Origin: CAZPXZ01 sp965221505
GTDB taxonomy: Bacteria; Pseudomonadota; Alphaproteobacteria; Rhodobacterales; CAZPXZ01
Reading direction: 5' to 3'
DNA: 64,000 nt
NCBI GenBank assembly: GCA_965221505.1
Contig: CBDCSI010000002.1
Coordinates: 1,240,001-1,304,000, forward strand
Made by a program: the position numbers and the translations under genes. Positions 1 through 11,500 of the stretch are shown one piece after another. The notes under the pieces are model-generated. The model ran no database searches and was not told the DNA's origin. It was given only the letters and a program-made list of their open reading frames with translations. The number at the start of each line of letters is the position of its first letter. The first letter of the stretch is position 1.

Positions 1-1023
1 TCGGCCGCCGTATTGCTCGACCGGTCCATGTGCGCCAAGATTCTCGTGCAGGGTCCGGACGCGGTCCGCGCGCTGGACCGCGTCTCCGGCGCCCGGATGG
101 ACGTGGCGCCCGGCGCCTCCGTCCGTGCGCTGCTCCTGAACGCCCGCGGCGGGATCGAAGCGGACGTGACCGCGATCCGCCTCGACGAGGCGCGCTTCCT
201 GGTCCTGACCGGCCCATTTTCGCAGGTCCGCGACGCGGCCTGGATTCGCGCCCATGCCGAGCCGAACTGGCGCTTCGAAGTCGTGGACATGACCTCCGCC
301 TACAGCCTCCTGAGCGTAAGCGGGCCGGAGTCGCGCAGAATTCTGTCGGAGCTGACGAGAGACGACCTGTCGGGGGAGGCGCTCCCGTTCGGCCTCGCGC
401 GGGAGATCGACCTCGCCCATGCGCGGGTTCTGGCGATCCGGCGATCCGCTCTGGGCGAACTCGGCTTCGAGCTGCTTCTTCCGACCGAGTTCACCGCCCA
501 TGTCCACGAGGCGCTGATCGGGGCCGACCCCGGCATCCGGCATGCCGGCACGTTCGCCCTGAACGCATGCCGGCTGGAGAAGGGATTCCGCCGCTTCGGA
601 CATGACATGGGCGATGACGTCACGCCGAACGAGGCGGGCTTGGCGACTTCCGTGGATCTCGGCAAGCCGGAGTTCGTCGGGCGCGAGGCGCTGGCCGCGC
701 AGCGCGCCGCCTTCGGCGCGGCGACGCCGAACCGTCTCGCGGCGATCCGCGTCCCCAGCGCACGGGAGGAAGAGGGAGCGGTTCTCGTCCGCAACGAGCC
801 GGTCTGGAAGGACGGGCGAATCGTGGGGCACGTGACCTCCGGCGGCTGGGGATACCGTCTCGGGCAAACGGTCGGAATTGCCGCGCTCCGCCGGGACGGC
901 GGGGTGCGCAAGAGCTGGATCGAGGAGGGCGGCTTCGAGGTGCAGATCGCCGGGCGGAAGTTTGCGGCCGAGTTGCGGCTCGCCCCGTTCTACGATCCGT
1001 CCGGAGCGCGCATGCGCGGCTGA
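1..1023 (+). CDS. GcvT-domain protein, C-terminal part of a dimethylglycine/sarcosine dehydrogenase-like enzyme (5' partial)
   Basis: The reading frame is open from the first base, so the true start lies outside the window. The visible 340 residues are an aminomethyltransferase (GcvT) fold. They begin with a segment resembling the N-terminus of the folate-binding half of dimethylglycine and sarcosine dehydrogenases (LLDRSMCAKILVQGPDA), and include NARGGIEAD and, late, GHVTSGGWGYRLG, both typical of that family. In the family, an N-terminal FAD domain demethylates an N-methyl amino acid and this half passes the one-carbon unit to tetrahydrofolate. The neighbours (UPF0261-type protein, aminotransferase, a remnant resembling trimethylamine dehydrogenase) fit a role in methylated-amine or betaine catabolism; that is inference. 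Stand-alone GcvT-like proteins are the alternative if no FAD domain lies upstream. Confidence 0.85.
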   Translation, partial: SAAVLLDRSMCAKILVQGPDAVRALDRVSGARMDVAPGASVRALLLNARGGIEADVTAIRLDEARFLVLTGPFSQVRDAAWIRAHAEPNWRFEVVDMTSAYSLLSVSGPESRRILSELTRDDLSGEALPFGLAREIDLAHARVLAIRRSALGELGFELLLPTEFTAHVHEALIGADPGIRHAGTFALNACRLEKGFRRFGHDMGDDVTPNEAGLATSVDLGKPEFVGREALAAQRAAFGAATPNRLAAIRVPSAREEEGAVLVRNEPVWKDGRIVGHVTSGGWGYRLGQTVGIAALRRDGGVRKSWIEEGGFEVQIAGRKFAAELRLAPFYDPSGARMRG

Positions 1024-1034
1024 GGGAGAGTGAC

Positions 1035-2264
1035 ATGTCAGAGCGCATTCTGGTAATCGGCACGTTCGACACCAAGTCGGACGAGTTGCAGTTCCTCTCG
1101 GAGCGAATTCGCGAGGCGGGCGGCGAGCCGTATTCCATGGACGTCAGCGTGCTCGGCGACGCGTCGACTCCCGTCGACGTCTCGAAGCACGAGGTGGCAA
1201 GGGCGGCGGGTTCCTCCATTCCGGCGGCGATCGAATCCGGCGACGAGAACGCCGCCATGCAGATCATGGCGCGCGGTGCGTCCCGTACCGCGGCGGCGCT
1301 TGCCGGCGAAGGCCGGATCGACGCAATGGCGGCGCTCGGCGGCACCATGGGCACGGACCTGGCGCTCGACTGCGCCCGCGCGCTGCCGCTCGGCTTCCCC
1401 AAATACGTGATCTCGACGGTCGCCTTCTCTCCCCTGATTCCGGCCGGGAGGCTTGCCCCGGACATCCAGATGATTCTCTGGGCGGGCGGCCTCTCGGGCC
1501 TGAACTCCGTTTGCCGATCGTCGCTCGCGCAGGCCGCGGGCGCCGTGGTCGGCGCGGCGCGCGCGGCGCGACCGCCGGCGGCGGACCGGCCGGTCGTCGG
1601 CATGACCAGCCTCGGCTCCTCGTGTCTTTCCTACATGAACCGCCTTCGGGGCCCGCTGGAGGAGAGGGGCTTCGAGACGGCGATTTTCCACGCCACGGGG
1701 ATGGGCGGAATGGCGTTCGAGCGGCTGGCGAGGGAGTCGTATTTTGCGGCGGTGATGGACTTCGCGCTGCCGGAGCTCGGAAACCTGCTGTTCGGCTCGG
1801 TCGTCCATGCGGGGCCGGACCGGCTCACCTCCGCCGGGAAGGCGGGGATTCCGCAGCTGGTCGCGCCGGGCTGCGCGGACCTGATCGACCTGGCCGGCTG
1901 GCAACCGATCCCCGAACGGCATCGCGACCGCCCGTTCCACGCGCACAACCGGCTGATCAAGTCGACCGCCCTGGCGCCCGACGAACGCCGGGAGCTGGTT
2001 CGCGACATCGTGGCCCGCCTGCGCACGGCGCGGGGACCGGTTCATCTTCTCCTGCCGCTTCGGGGCGTGGAGGAATGGGACCGGGAGGGCCAGCCGGCGC
2101 ACGACCCGGCAGGGCTGGCCGCCATGATGGACGAGTTCGACCGGGCGGCGGACGGATCCTTCGAGACCACCCGCATCGACTGCCACATCAACGACCGCGA
2201 GTTCGCCGAGAAGGCGCTCGAAATCCTGGACGGCTGGCGAGAGGCCGGCGCAATATCGGCTTGA
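1035..2264 (+). CDS. Tm-1-like ATP-binding domain protein (UPF0261 family)
   Basis: A 409-residue protein starting MSERILVIGTFDTKSDEL, the hallmark N-terminus of the UPF0261/Tm-1-like family. It contains GGTMGTDLALDC, TSLGSSCLSYMN and FHATGMGGMAFERL, and its length is normal. The plant member Tm-1 binds ATP and inhibits a viral replicase. The bacterial proteins lack a firmly assigned reaction and often sit in catabolic clusters, so no function is claimed here. The gene follows the GcvT-domain gene by 11 bases, with a purine-rich ribosome site (GAGGGAGAG) before the ATG, so the two are probably co-transcribed. Confidence 0.88.
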   Translation: MSERILVIGTFDTKSDELQFLSERIREAGGEPYSMDVSVLGDASTPVDVSKHEVARAAGSSIPAAIESGDENAAMQIMARGASRTAAALAGEGRIDAMAALGGTMGTDLALDCARALPLGFPKYVISTVAFSPLIPAGRLAPDIQMILWAGGLSGLNSVCRSSLAQAAGAVVGAARAARPPAADRPVVGMTSLGSSCLSYMNRLRGPLEERGFETAIFHATGMGGMAFERLARESYFAAVMDFALPELGNLLFGSVVHAGPDRLTSAGKAGIPQLVAPGCADLIDLAGWQPIPERHRDRPFHAHNRLIKSTALAPDERRELVRDIVARLRTARGPVHLLLPLRGVEEWDREGQPAHDPAGLAAMMDEFDRAADGSFETTRIDCHINDREFAEKALEILDGWREAGAISA

Positions 2265-2275
2265 GAGAACCGGCG

Positions 2276-2488
2276 ATGGAGTCGCGCTTCGAGATCCAGT
2301 TCGAGCCGGTCGGGATCGGTCCCGTCGCCGCCCCAAACCGGCTCCCCTCGCCGCCGGCCGCTCGCCGCGGATGCCGAAGGGAACGGCGGGCCGGACCCGG
2401 CTGGGAGTACTGCCGGAGGAACCGGACGATTCGCCGCACATGCGGCGAGAGGCCCCGGTCCTGCAACCTGGAACAGGAGCCGACATGA
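2276..2488 (+). pseudogene. Remnant of an NADH:flavin oxidoreductase (trimethylamine dehydrogenase-like) 5' end
   Basis: The ATG at 2276 opens a 70-codon frame. Its first 23 residues, including FEIQFEPVGIGPVAAPNRL, match the N-terminal signature of old-yellow-enzyme/trimethylamine-dehydrogenase proteins. After about base 2344 the similarity stops and the frame runs through arginine-rich sequence to a TGA that overlaps the aminotransferase start. The full family is 650-700 residues, so almost the whole gene has been deleted. This fits the dehydrogenase and aminotransferase neighbours and suggests a formerly larger catabolic operon. The alternative is a real 70-residue peptide, which I consider less likely. 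Confidence 0.55.
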
Positions 2489-3843
2489 GAGACTCGAACT
2501 TCCTGCGGGAGAACAACGCACGTCACCTCTGGCATCCGATGGCGCATCCGGGGGAGAGCCGCGACCGGCCGCCCTGGATCGTGGTCCGGGGCGAGGGCGT
2601 CCGGATCGAGGACGCGGACGGGCACGTCTCGATCGACGCGGTGGGCGGGCTCTGGAACGTCAATCTCGGATATTCGAACGATGCGGTGAAGGAGGCGATC
2701 GCGCGGCAGCTCGAGCGGCTGCCGTATTACTCCATATTCCGGGGAACGACCAACGACGCGGCCGTCGAGCTCTCCTGGGAGCTCCGGCGGTTCTTCGCCG
2801 AGGAAGGCATGGCGCGGTGCTTCTTCACCTCCGGCGGCTCCGACAGCGTGGAAATCGCCCTCCGCCTGGCGCGCCAGTATCACCGCATCCGGGGCGAAGC
2901 GGGCCGCGTCAAGTATCTGAGTCTCAAGCGGTCCTACCACGGCACCCACAGCGGCGGCGCCAGCGTGACCGGCGACAGCCGGTTTCGGGCCGCGTACGAG
3001 CCTCTCCTGCCGGGCTGCCGTCACGTTCCGGCGCCCTACGCCTATCGCAACCCGTTCGACGAATCGGATCCCGAAAGGCTGGCCGAACTCTGCGCGGTGG
3101 CGCTCGCGGACGAAATCGCCTTCCAGGGCGCGAACACCGTCGCCGCCTTCGTCATGGAGCCGGTGCTCGGCGCCGGCGGCGTGATCCCGCCCCACCGGAG
3201 CTTCATGCCCCGGGTCCGCGAGATCTGCGAGCGAAACGGGATCCTGCTGATCGCGGACGAGGTGATCACCGCCTTCGGCCGGACGGGATCCTGGTCCGGC
3301 TCCCGGCACTGGGGCGTCCGCCCGGACCTGATGACCACGGCCAAGGCGATCACCAACGGCTACTTTCCGTTCGGCGCCGCACTGGTCTCGGAAGCTGTGG
3401 CGGAGGCGTTCGAGGCCAGCTCCGGGAGCGACGGCTTCATCGGCAGCGGATACACCTATTCGGGGCATCCGGTCGGCGCCTCGGCGGCGCTCGCGTGCCT
3501 CGCCGAGACGAAGCGGCTCGACGTAGCGAAGAACGCGGCGGCGCGGGGCGCGGAACTCTGGGCCGGGGTACGGGACCTGAAGGAAAGCCATTCCCTCGTG
3601 GGGGACGTTCGGGGCGGACACGGTCTGATGCTGGCGCTGGAGCTGGTGTCCGATCGCCGCACCAGAGAGCCGGCGGACCGCGAGACGATGAACCGCGTTC
3701 AGGAGGTCGCCTACCGGGAGGGAGTCATGATCCGCGTCTCCGGGCCGAACGTCATCCTGTCGCCGCCGCTGATCCTGTCGGCGGCGGACGGCGAGGCGAT
3801 CGTCGCGGCGCTGGATCGGGCACTGAGCGAGGCCCGCACGTAG
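2485..3843 (+). CDS. Class III PLP-dependent aminotransferase
   Basis: A 452-residue fold-type I enzyme that transfers an amino group, probably from an omega-amino or beta-amino acid, to pyruvate or another keto acid. The PLP-binding lysine is about residue 287 (TTAKAITNGYFPFGA) and the cofactor aspartate about 258 (LLIADEV). A glycine- and serine-rich phosphate-binding turn (FTSGGSDSVEIALR) lies near 115. The N-terminal HLWHPM is typical of this class. The ATG at 2485 is chosen because AGGAGC lies just upstream and similarity begins there; the frame is open to 2371 but the extra residues look non-coding. The substrate cannot be read from sequence. Confidence 0.9.
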   Translation: MRDSNFLRENNARHLWHPMAHPGESRDRPPWIVVRGEGVRIEDADGHVSIDAVGGLWNVNLGYSNDAVKEAIARQLERLPYYSIFRGTTNDAAVELSWELRRFFAEEGMARCFFTSGGSDSVEIALRLARQYHRIRGEAGRVKYLSLKRSYHGTHSGGASVTGDSRFRAAYEPLLPGCRHVPAPYAYRNPFDESDPERLAELCAVALADEIAFQGANTVAAFVMEPVLGAGGVIPPHRSFMPRVREICERNGILLIADEVITAFGRTGSWSGSRHWGVRPDLMTTAKAITNGYFPFGAALVSEAVAEAFEASSGSDGFIGSGYTYSGHPVGASAALACLAETKRLDVAKNAAARGAELWAGVRDLKESHSLVGDVRGGHGLMLALELVSDRRTREPADRETMNRVQEVAYREGVMIRVSGPNVILSPPLILSAADGEAIVAALDRALSEART

Positions 3844-4195
3844 GGGGAGAAGCGTCTCGACTGTGGTTGCTCGCATTTGCGACGTTGGCGGTTCGATCCT
3901 GTCTCGAAACTGCGCCGGAGATGTCGCGGGGCGACGCCGTGACGCGACGCCGCAGGGAGGCTTCGTATCGAACGCGCGCAGTTCGAAGGCGGGAGCGGCG
4001 TGTAGCGGAGCGGGCGAGATCGACGCGGCCCCGGTTCTCTCGAACGAGCCTGACGCAGCCTCTACCGCTACGGGTCGTCAAGGACGATCGAGCGGCGGTG
4101 ACGCCCTCGCAACCGGAGCGACGGCAGACCGTCGAATTATTCCGGGTTTACTATGGTTTATCGCGAGAGCGTAAAAAACGGTAAGGTCGCTATAA
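3844..4195. other. Intergenic stretch without a recognisable gene
   Basis: About 350 bases between the aminotransferase and the broken ATPase gene. Short frames exist on both strands but none resembles a protein. The last 60 bases are AT-richer (run of A at 4172-4177) and may hold the former promoter of the ATPase gene; GGTAAGG at 4180 would be its ribosome site. Confidence 0.5.
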
Positions 4196-5373
4196 ATGGA
4201 TCCGAGTCGGAATCCTTACGCGCCGGGCGCGAGGATGCCACGCCCGGTTCTCGCGGGTCGCGAAGCGCTGCTCGAGCGTGCGGCGATCGCGCTGGACCGG
4301 GTCCGAGCGGGGAAGCCTGCCCGCGGTCTCGTCTTCTACGGGCAGCGCGGAGTCGGCAAGACCGTCCTCCTCAACCGAATACGCCTGGACGCAGAGGCGC
4401 GTGGCATTGCAAGCGTACAGATCGAAGCCTGCGAATACCGGTCCTTGCCGTCCTTGCTCGGTCCCGCGTTGCGGCCGGCGCTCTTGCGAACGAGCCGGCG
4501 CGAGGCACCGAAAGACGACGCGCTTCGAGGCTTGCGGGCGCTGGGGAGCTTCGCCTCGTCCCGCAAGGTGCGATTTCGGGATATCGACGCCACCTTCGAC
4601 GCCGATCCGGAAACCGGGTTGGCCGATAGCGGCGACCTCGAGAGCGACCTTCCCGAGCTCCTTCAGGCGATCGGCGAAGCCGCCAGGGAGCTGGACACGG
4701 CGCTCGTTCTGTTCGTCGACGAGTTGCAGAGCGTTCCGAGCGCCCACTTGGCCTCGTTGATATCCGCGTTGCACAGCATCAGCCAGGTCCAGTTGCCGGT
4801 CACGCTGGTAGCCGCGGGGCTGCCGCGGTCGGTCGGGCGAGTCGGGGACGCCAGGCCCTATGCCGAGCGCCTGTTCGAATTCGTGCCAGTCGATCCGCTC
4901 GCTGACGACGCCGCGCGTTCCGCCCAGGTCGTGCCCGCTTCGAGATAGTGGTTCGACTTCGAAGACGAGGCGGTTCGGCGCGAGACCGGCGGGTATCCGT
5001 GTATTCTCCAGGAACGGGGAAGGCACACCGGTTGGCGGGCCTTGCCTCCCCGATCAGGCTGACCGCCCGCTTCGCGCTACGGCTTCAGCGATCGACAACC
5101 TCGACGCCGGTCTTTCCAAGTTCGCTCAATCGCTTGACGCTCGCGCAGAAGCGCTACCCGCACGCCAAGGCGGAGCTCGGATCAGGCCTTCATCGTTCCG
5201 ACAATTTCGCACGAATCCTCAGCCGAGCGGGTACCTCGGTCGCTGGGTTGCGCGGCTCGCTCGTCTCGAAAGGAATGATCTGCAGCCCCGAACACGGGGA
5301 AGCCGAGTTTACCGTGCCGCCCTTCGGCGGATTCATGAAGCGCATTTTGCCGCAGTTCTCGGAGCCCGAGTGA
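4196..5373 (+). pseudogene. Broken AAA-type P-loop ATPase (ATP-binding protein)
   Basis: The N-terminal 250 residues hold a clear Walker A (FYGQRGVGKTVLLNRI) and Walker B (LVLFVDELQS) of a stand-alone AAA/Orc1-like ATP-binding protein, normally close to 400 residues. The frame hits TAG at 4946-4948, yet the same frame continues with family sequence (FDFEDEAVRR, TGGYPCILQE) to about 5060. Homology then shifts to another frame (ASAIDNLDAGLSKF) and to a third (LTLAQKRYPHAKAELGSG through MKRILPQFSEPE), ending at the natural stop at 5373. One nonsense change and at least two frameshifts therefore inactivate the gene. The function of intact relatives is not established. Confidence 0.8.
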
Positions 5374-5555
5374 CGAACGATCTTGGGCAAGGACGAATCG
5401 TTCATGAAGGCTGCGGGACGTTCGTACCTGTTCCCGAAGGACAGAATTCTCGAAGGAATAACCGGTCGAACCGTCCGCATTCGCGCAGGTCCGGTCGGTA
5501 GAAGGTTGCGGAGTTTGAACTGGACCAAATTCAGGAATCTTCGCCGATCCCGGTC

Positions 5556-8500
5556 TCATGCGGAGGGTACCTGCCAGTTGGCGGCGAGAACGGGATCCAG
5601 TTCCGCGTGCTGAAACTCGGTGTAGTCCATTGCGCCGTCCCCCGGCGGCGCGAGCGCCGCCATGGCGTTCACGAGTCTCTGTACGTCGGCTGCCACCAGC
5701 CGGCTGCCGTCGTCGAGCTCCACGTCGAGCCGATTGTCCTCTCCGACATACCAGTCGTCCACCGTCACGCTGTCGTCGGTCTGGTACAGGTCGATCACCA
5801 AGTCCTGGCCGGATTGGCGGAACCAGAGGTCGTCGGCCGAGACTTCCGACAGCCGCAACAGGTCGTCGGATGCGCTCTCGCCATAGTTCCGGATGAGGTC
5901 GTCGCCACCCCCAGGTCCAAACAGGTATACGTCCGAACCCTGTCCGCCGGTTAGCGTGTCGTTGCCTCGACCGCCAGACAACGTGTTGCCGTTGGCGTCG
6001 CCGGTCAGCCGGTCATCATGGTCCGAACCCGACAGGTTTTCGATGCTGAAGAACTGATCGTAACTGGCGTCGCCCCCCGAACCGGATTTACTCTCGAGGT
6101 CGACCGTGACTCCTGCGTTCGAGCCGGCGTAGGACGCCGTATCAAATCCGTCGTCTCCGAAGAGGAGGTCGGCTCCCGCGCCACCCTCCAGGACGTCATC
6201 CCCCGCCCGTCCGTAGAGATAGTTGCCTTGTGAATTCCCGACAATCCTGTCGGCATGGTCGGAACCGACGACATCGATGATATCGACGAGCGTGTCGCCT
6301 TCCGCGTCGCCGCCGAGACCGGTTCCGCTCGCGAGGTCGACAAGGACGCCGGCGTCGGAGCTTTCATAGGAGGCAAAGTCATAACCGCCGCCACCGTCGA
6401 TAACGTCCGCTCCCGCGCCGCCCTCGAGCCAGTCATTGCCCTCGCCCCCAAAAATTGCGTTTGCCCGGGCATTTCCGGTCAGCCGGTCGGCGAAGTTCGA
6501 ACCGACGAGATTATCGACGTTGACCAGCGTGTCGCCCTCGGCGTCCCCGCCTGAACCCGTTCCGCTGGCGAGGTCGACACGCACGCCGACGCTCGATCCC
6601 TCATACGAGGCGGTGTCCTGGCCGCTGCCTCCGTCAACCGTATCCGCCCCGGCACCGCCCTCGAGAGTGTCGTTGCCTCCCCCTCCCTGAAGGACGTCGG
6701 ATCCGCTGCCGCCATAGAGCCGATTGTCAAGCGAACTGCCGACCAAGACGTCCGAATGATCCGATCCCTCGATATCCTCCATACCCGCAAGCGTGTCGCC
6801 CTCCGCATCGCCGCCGGATCCCTCGCCCGTTGCGAGGTCTACCGTGACGCCCGCGCTGGAGCCGACAAACGACGCGATGTCGACGCCGTCCCCGCCGTCG
6901 AGGTCGTCCGCACCGGCACCGCCCTTCAGTACGTCGTCGCCGCCACCGCCCACGAGCGTGTCGTCTCCGTCGCCGCCCTGAAGCGTGTCGTCTCCGCCGC
7001 CGCCGAAGAGCCGGTTGTCCTGGAAACTGCCGATCAGGACATCAGAACGATCTGATCCCTCGACATCTTCTATACCCGCAAGCCTGTCGCCCTCCGCATC
7101 GCCTCCGGACACTTCTCCCGTGGCGAGGTCTATCCGGACGCCAGCGCTCGAGCCGGCGTAAGACGCGACGTCGACGCCATCTCCGCCAACAATGATGTCC
7201 GCATTCGCGCCACCGACCAGTACGTCGTCACCCGAACCGCCGTCCAATACGTCATCGCCGGCGCCGCCGGAAATCCGGTTGTTCCCGGAGTCCCCCGTCA
7301 GCCGGTCGTCATGGTCAGAACCCGTCAGATTCTCAATGCCGTATAGCCGGTCGTTGCTGGCGTCGCCCCCGGAACCGGTTCCCGCCTCGAGGTCGACCGT
7401 GACGCCTGCGTTCGAGCCGGCGTAAGAGGCCGTGTCAATTCCGTCTTCTCCGTAGAGACGGTCTCCGTTCGCGCCGCCCACGAGAACGTCGTCCCCCGCC
7501 CGCCCGTAGAGAGTATTTCCTCGTGAATCGCCGATAATCCTGTCGGCATGGTCCGAGCCGACGACATCGACGATATCGACAAGCGTGTCGCCCTCCGCAT
7601 CGCCGCTCGAACCGGTTCCCGACACCAGATCGACCTGGACGCCAGCGTCGGAGCTCTCGTAAGAGGCGACGTTATAGCCGCCGCCGCCGTCGATTACGTC
7701 CGCTCCCGCACCGCCCTCGAGCCAGTCGTCGCCCTCGCCCCCGGAAATCGCGTTCGCCCAGGCGTTCCCGGTCAGCCGGTCGTCGAAGTCCGAACCTACG
7801 ACATCTTCGACGTTGACCAGCGTGTCTCCTTCGGCGTCTCCGCCCGAACCCGTTCCGCTGGAGAGATCGACGCGGACGCCGACGCTCGAGCCCTCGTACG
7901 AGGCGGTGTCTCGGCCGCTACCTCCGTCGACGGTGTCCGCCCCGGCCCCGCCTTCGAGTGTGTCGTTGCCTCCCTCTCCCTGAAGGACGTCGGATCCGGC
8001 GCCGCCGTAGAGCCGATTGTCGAGAGAACTGCCGATCAAGCCGTCGGAATGATCCGACCCCTCGACGTCCTCGATGCCCGCAAGCGTGTCGCCCTCCGCA
8101 TCGCCGCCGGATCCCTCGCCCGTAGCGAGGTTTACCGTGACGCCGGCACTGGAGCCGACATATGACGCGATGTCGACGCCGTCTCCACCGTCAATACGGT
8201 CCGCACCGGCACCGCCCTTCAGTATGTCGTCGCCACCCCTGCCCACAAGGGTGTCGTTGCCGTCGCCGCCCACGAGCCGGTTGTCCTGCCGGTTGCCACG
8301 AAGCGTGTCGGCATACGCCGAGCCGGAAAGATTCTCGACGTCGAACAGCCGGTCGCCGTCGGCATCGCCACCCGAGCCGATTCCGGTCTCCAGGTCAACC
8401 GTGACGCCGGCGCTCGAGCCGGCGTAGGCGGCGGTGTCGACGCCGTCCCCGCCGTCCATTCTGTCCGCATTCCCGCCGCCAACGAGTACGTCGTCGCCCG

Positions 8501-11500
8501 ATCCACCCTCCAAGACGTCATCGCCGCCGCCGCCGGAGATGCGGTTGTTTCCCGTGTCCCCGGTCAGACTGTCGGCGTGCTCCGAACCGGAGAGGTTCTC
8601 GATGCTGAAGTACTCGTCTCCACTAGCATCGCCCCCCGAGCCGGTTCCCGATTCGAGGTTCACGTTCACGCCTGCATTCGAGCCGGCGTAGGACGCCGTA
8701 TCGCTACCGTCGTCTCCGTAGAGCCGGTCACCGCTCGCGCCGCCTTCGAGAACGTCATCCCCCGCACCACCGTAGAAAAAGTTGCTCTGGGTATCGCCGA
8801 TCAGCCGGTCGCCGTGGTCCGAGCCGATGATATCGATGATGTCGACCAGCGAGTCGCCTTCCGCATCGCCACCAGCACCGGTTCCGCTGGCGAGATCGAC
8901 AAGGACGCCAGCCGCCGAGCTCTCGTACGAGGCGATGTCATATCCGCTTCCGCCGTCGATTTCGTCCGCCCCGGCACCTCCTTCGAGGGTGTCGTTGCCG
9001 GCGCCGCCCCGAAGGGTGTCGTCGCCGTCTCCGCCGAAGAGCCGGTTGGCGGCGGAATTGCCCACCAGCAGATCGGCATGACCGGAACCCGCGACGTTCT
9101 CGATTTCGGAGAGCGTATCGCCCTCGGCGTCCCCTCCCGTGCCCGTACCTGCTTCGAGGTCGACCGTAACGCCCGCTTCGGAGCCCGCGTAGGACGCGAG
9201 GTCCTCGCCGCTGCCCCCATAAAGTGCATCTCCGCCGACGCCCCCCACCAGCGTATCGTCGCCGCGCTCTCCTCTCAGCGTATCGGCTCCGTCGCCGCCC
9301 TCGAGCCGGTCGTCGCCCGAGCCGCCATACAGCCAGTTGACGTTGGCGTCTCCGACCAACTGATCGTCATGGCCCGAACCGCTCACGTTCTCGATTTCGT
9401 CCAGCGCGTCTCCCTCCGCGTGGCCGCCGGATCCCTCGCCCGTTGCGAGGTCTACCGTGACGCCCGCGCTGGAGCCGACGTACGACGCGATGTCGACGCC
9501 GTTCCCACCGTCAAGGTCGTCCGCACCGGCACCGCCCTTCAGTACGTCGTCGCCGCCCCCGCCCACGAGCGTGTCGTCGCCGTCGCCGCCCTGAAGAGTG
9601 TCGTCTCCGCCACCGCCGAAGAGCCGGTTGTCCTGGGAACTGCCGATCAGGACATCGGAACGATCCGACCCCTCGACGTTTTCTATACCCGCAAGCGTGT
9701 CGCCCTCCGCATCGCCGCCGGATCCTTCTCCCGCGGCGAGGTCAATCTTGACGCCGTCATCCGAGTTGGCGTAAGACGCGATGTCGACGCCATCCCCGCC
9801 ATCCATGATGTCCGCATTCGCGCCACCCACGAGTACGTCGTCACCGGCACCGCCGTCCAGTACGTCATCGCCGGCGCTACCGGAGATCCGGTTGTTCCCG
9901 GCATCCCCCGTCAGCCAGTCGTCATGGTCCGAACCCGTCAGATTCTCAATGCCGTATAACCGGTCGTTGCTGGCGTCGCCCCCGGAACCGGTTCCCGCCT
10001 CGAGGTCGACCGTGACGCCTGCGTTCGAGCCGGCGTACGAGGCCGTGTCAATTCCGTCTTCTCCGTAGAGACGGTCTCCGTTCGCGCCGCCCACGAGAAC
10101 GTCGTCCCCCGCCCGTCCGTAGAGAGTATTTCCTCGTGAATCGCCGACGATCCGGTCGGCATGGTCCGATCCGACGACATCGACGATATCGACAAGCGTG
10201 TCGCCCTCCGCATCGCCGCTCGAACCGGTTCCCGACACCAGATCGACCTGGACGCCCGCGTCGGAGCTCTCGTAAGAGGCGACGTTATAGCCGCCGCCGC
10301 CGTCGATTACGTCCGCTCCCGCGCCGCCCTCGAGCCAGTCGTCGCCCTCGCCCCCGGAAATCGCGTTTGCCCAAGCGTTCCCGGTCAGCCGGTCGTCGAA
10401 GGCCGAACCGACGACATCTTCGACGTTGAACAGCGTGTCGCCCTCGGCGTCTCCGCCCGAACCCGTTCCGCTGGCGAGATCGACGCGGACGCCGACGCTC
10501 GAGCCCTCGTACGAAGCGGTGTCTCGGCCGCTACCTCCGTCGACGGTGTCCGACCCGGCCCCGCCTTCGAGTGTGTCATTGCCTCCCCCTCCCTGAAGGA
10601 CGTCGGATCCGGCGCCGCCGTAGAGCCGATTGTCGAGAGAACTGCCGATCAAGCCGTCGGAATGATCCGACCCCTCGACATCCTCGATGCCCGCAAGCGT
10701 GTCGCCCTCCGCATCGCCGCCGGATCCCGCGCCCGTAGCGAGATTTACCGTGACGCCGACGCTGGATCCGACAAATGACGCGATGTCGACGCCGTCTCCA
10801 CCGTCAATACGGTCCGCACCGGCGCCGGCCTTCAGTACGTCGTCGCCACCCCTGCCCACAAGGGTGTCGTTGCCGTCGCCGCCCACGAGCCGGTTGTCCT
10901 GCCGGTTGCCACGAAGCGTGTCGGCAAACGCCGAGCCGGAAAGATTCTCGACGTCAAACAACCAGTCGCCGTCGGCATCGCCGCCCGAGCCGATTCCGGT
11001 CTCCAGGTCAACCGTGACGCCGGCGCTCGAGCCGGCGTAGGCGGCGGTGTCGACGCCGTCCCCGCCGTCCATTCTGTCCGCATTCCCGCCGCCAACGAGT
11101 ACGTCGTCGCCCGATCCACCCTCCAAGACGTCATCGCCGCCGCCGCCGGAGATGCGGTTGTTTCCCGTGTCCCCGGTCAGACTGTCGGCGTGCTCCGAAC
11201 CGGAGAGGTTCTCGATGCTGAAGTACTCGTCTCCACTAGCATCGCCCCCCGAGCCGGTTCCCGATTCGAGGTTCACGTTCACGCCTGCGTTCGAGCCGGC
11301 GTAGGACGCCGTATCGCTACCGTCGTCTCCGTAGAGCCGGTCACTGCTCGCGCCGCCTTCGAGAACGTCATCCCCCGCGCCGCCGTAGAAATAGTTGCTC
11401 AGGGAATCGCCGATCAGCCGGTCGGCATGGTCAGAGCCGACGATATCGATGATGTCGACCAGCGAGTCGCCCTCCGCATCGCCACCCGAACCGGTTCCGC

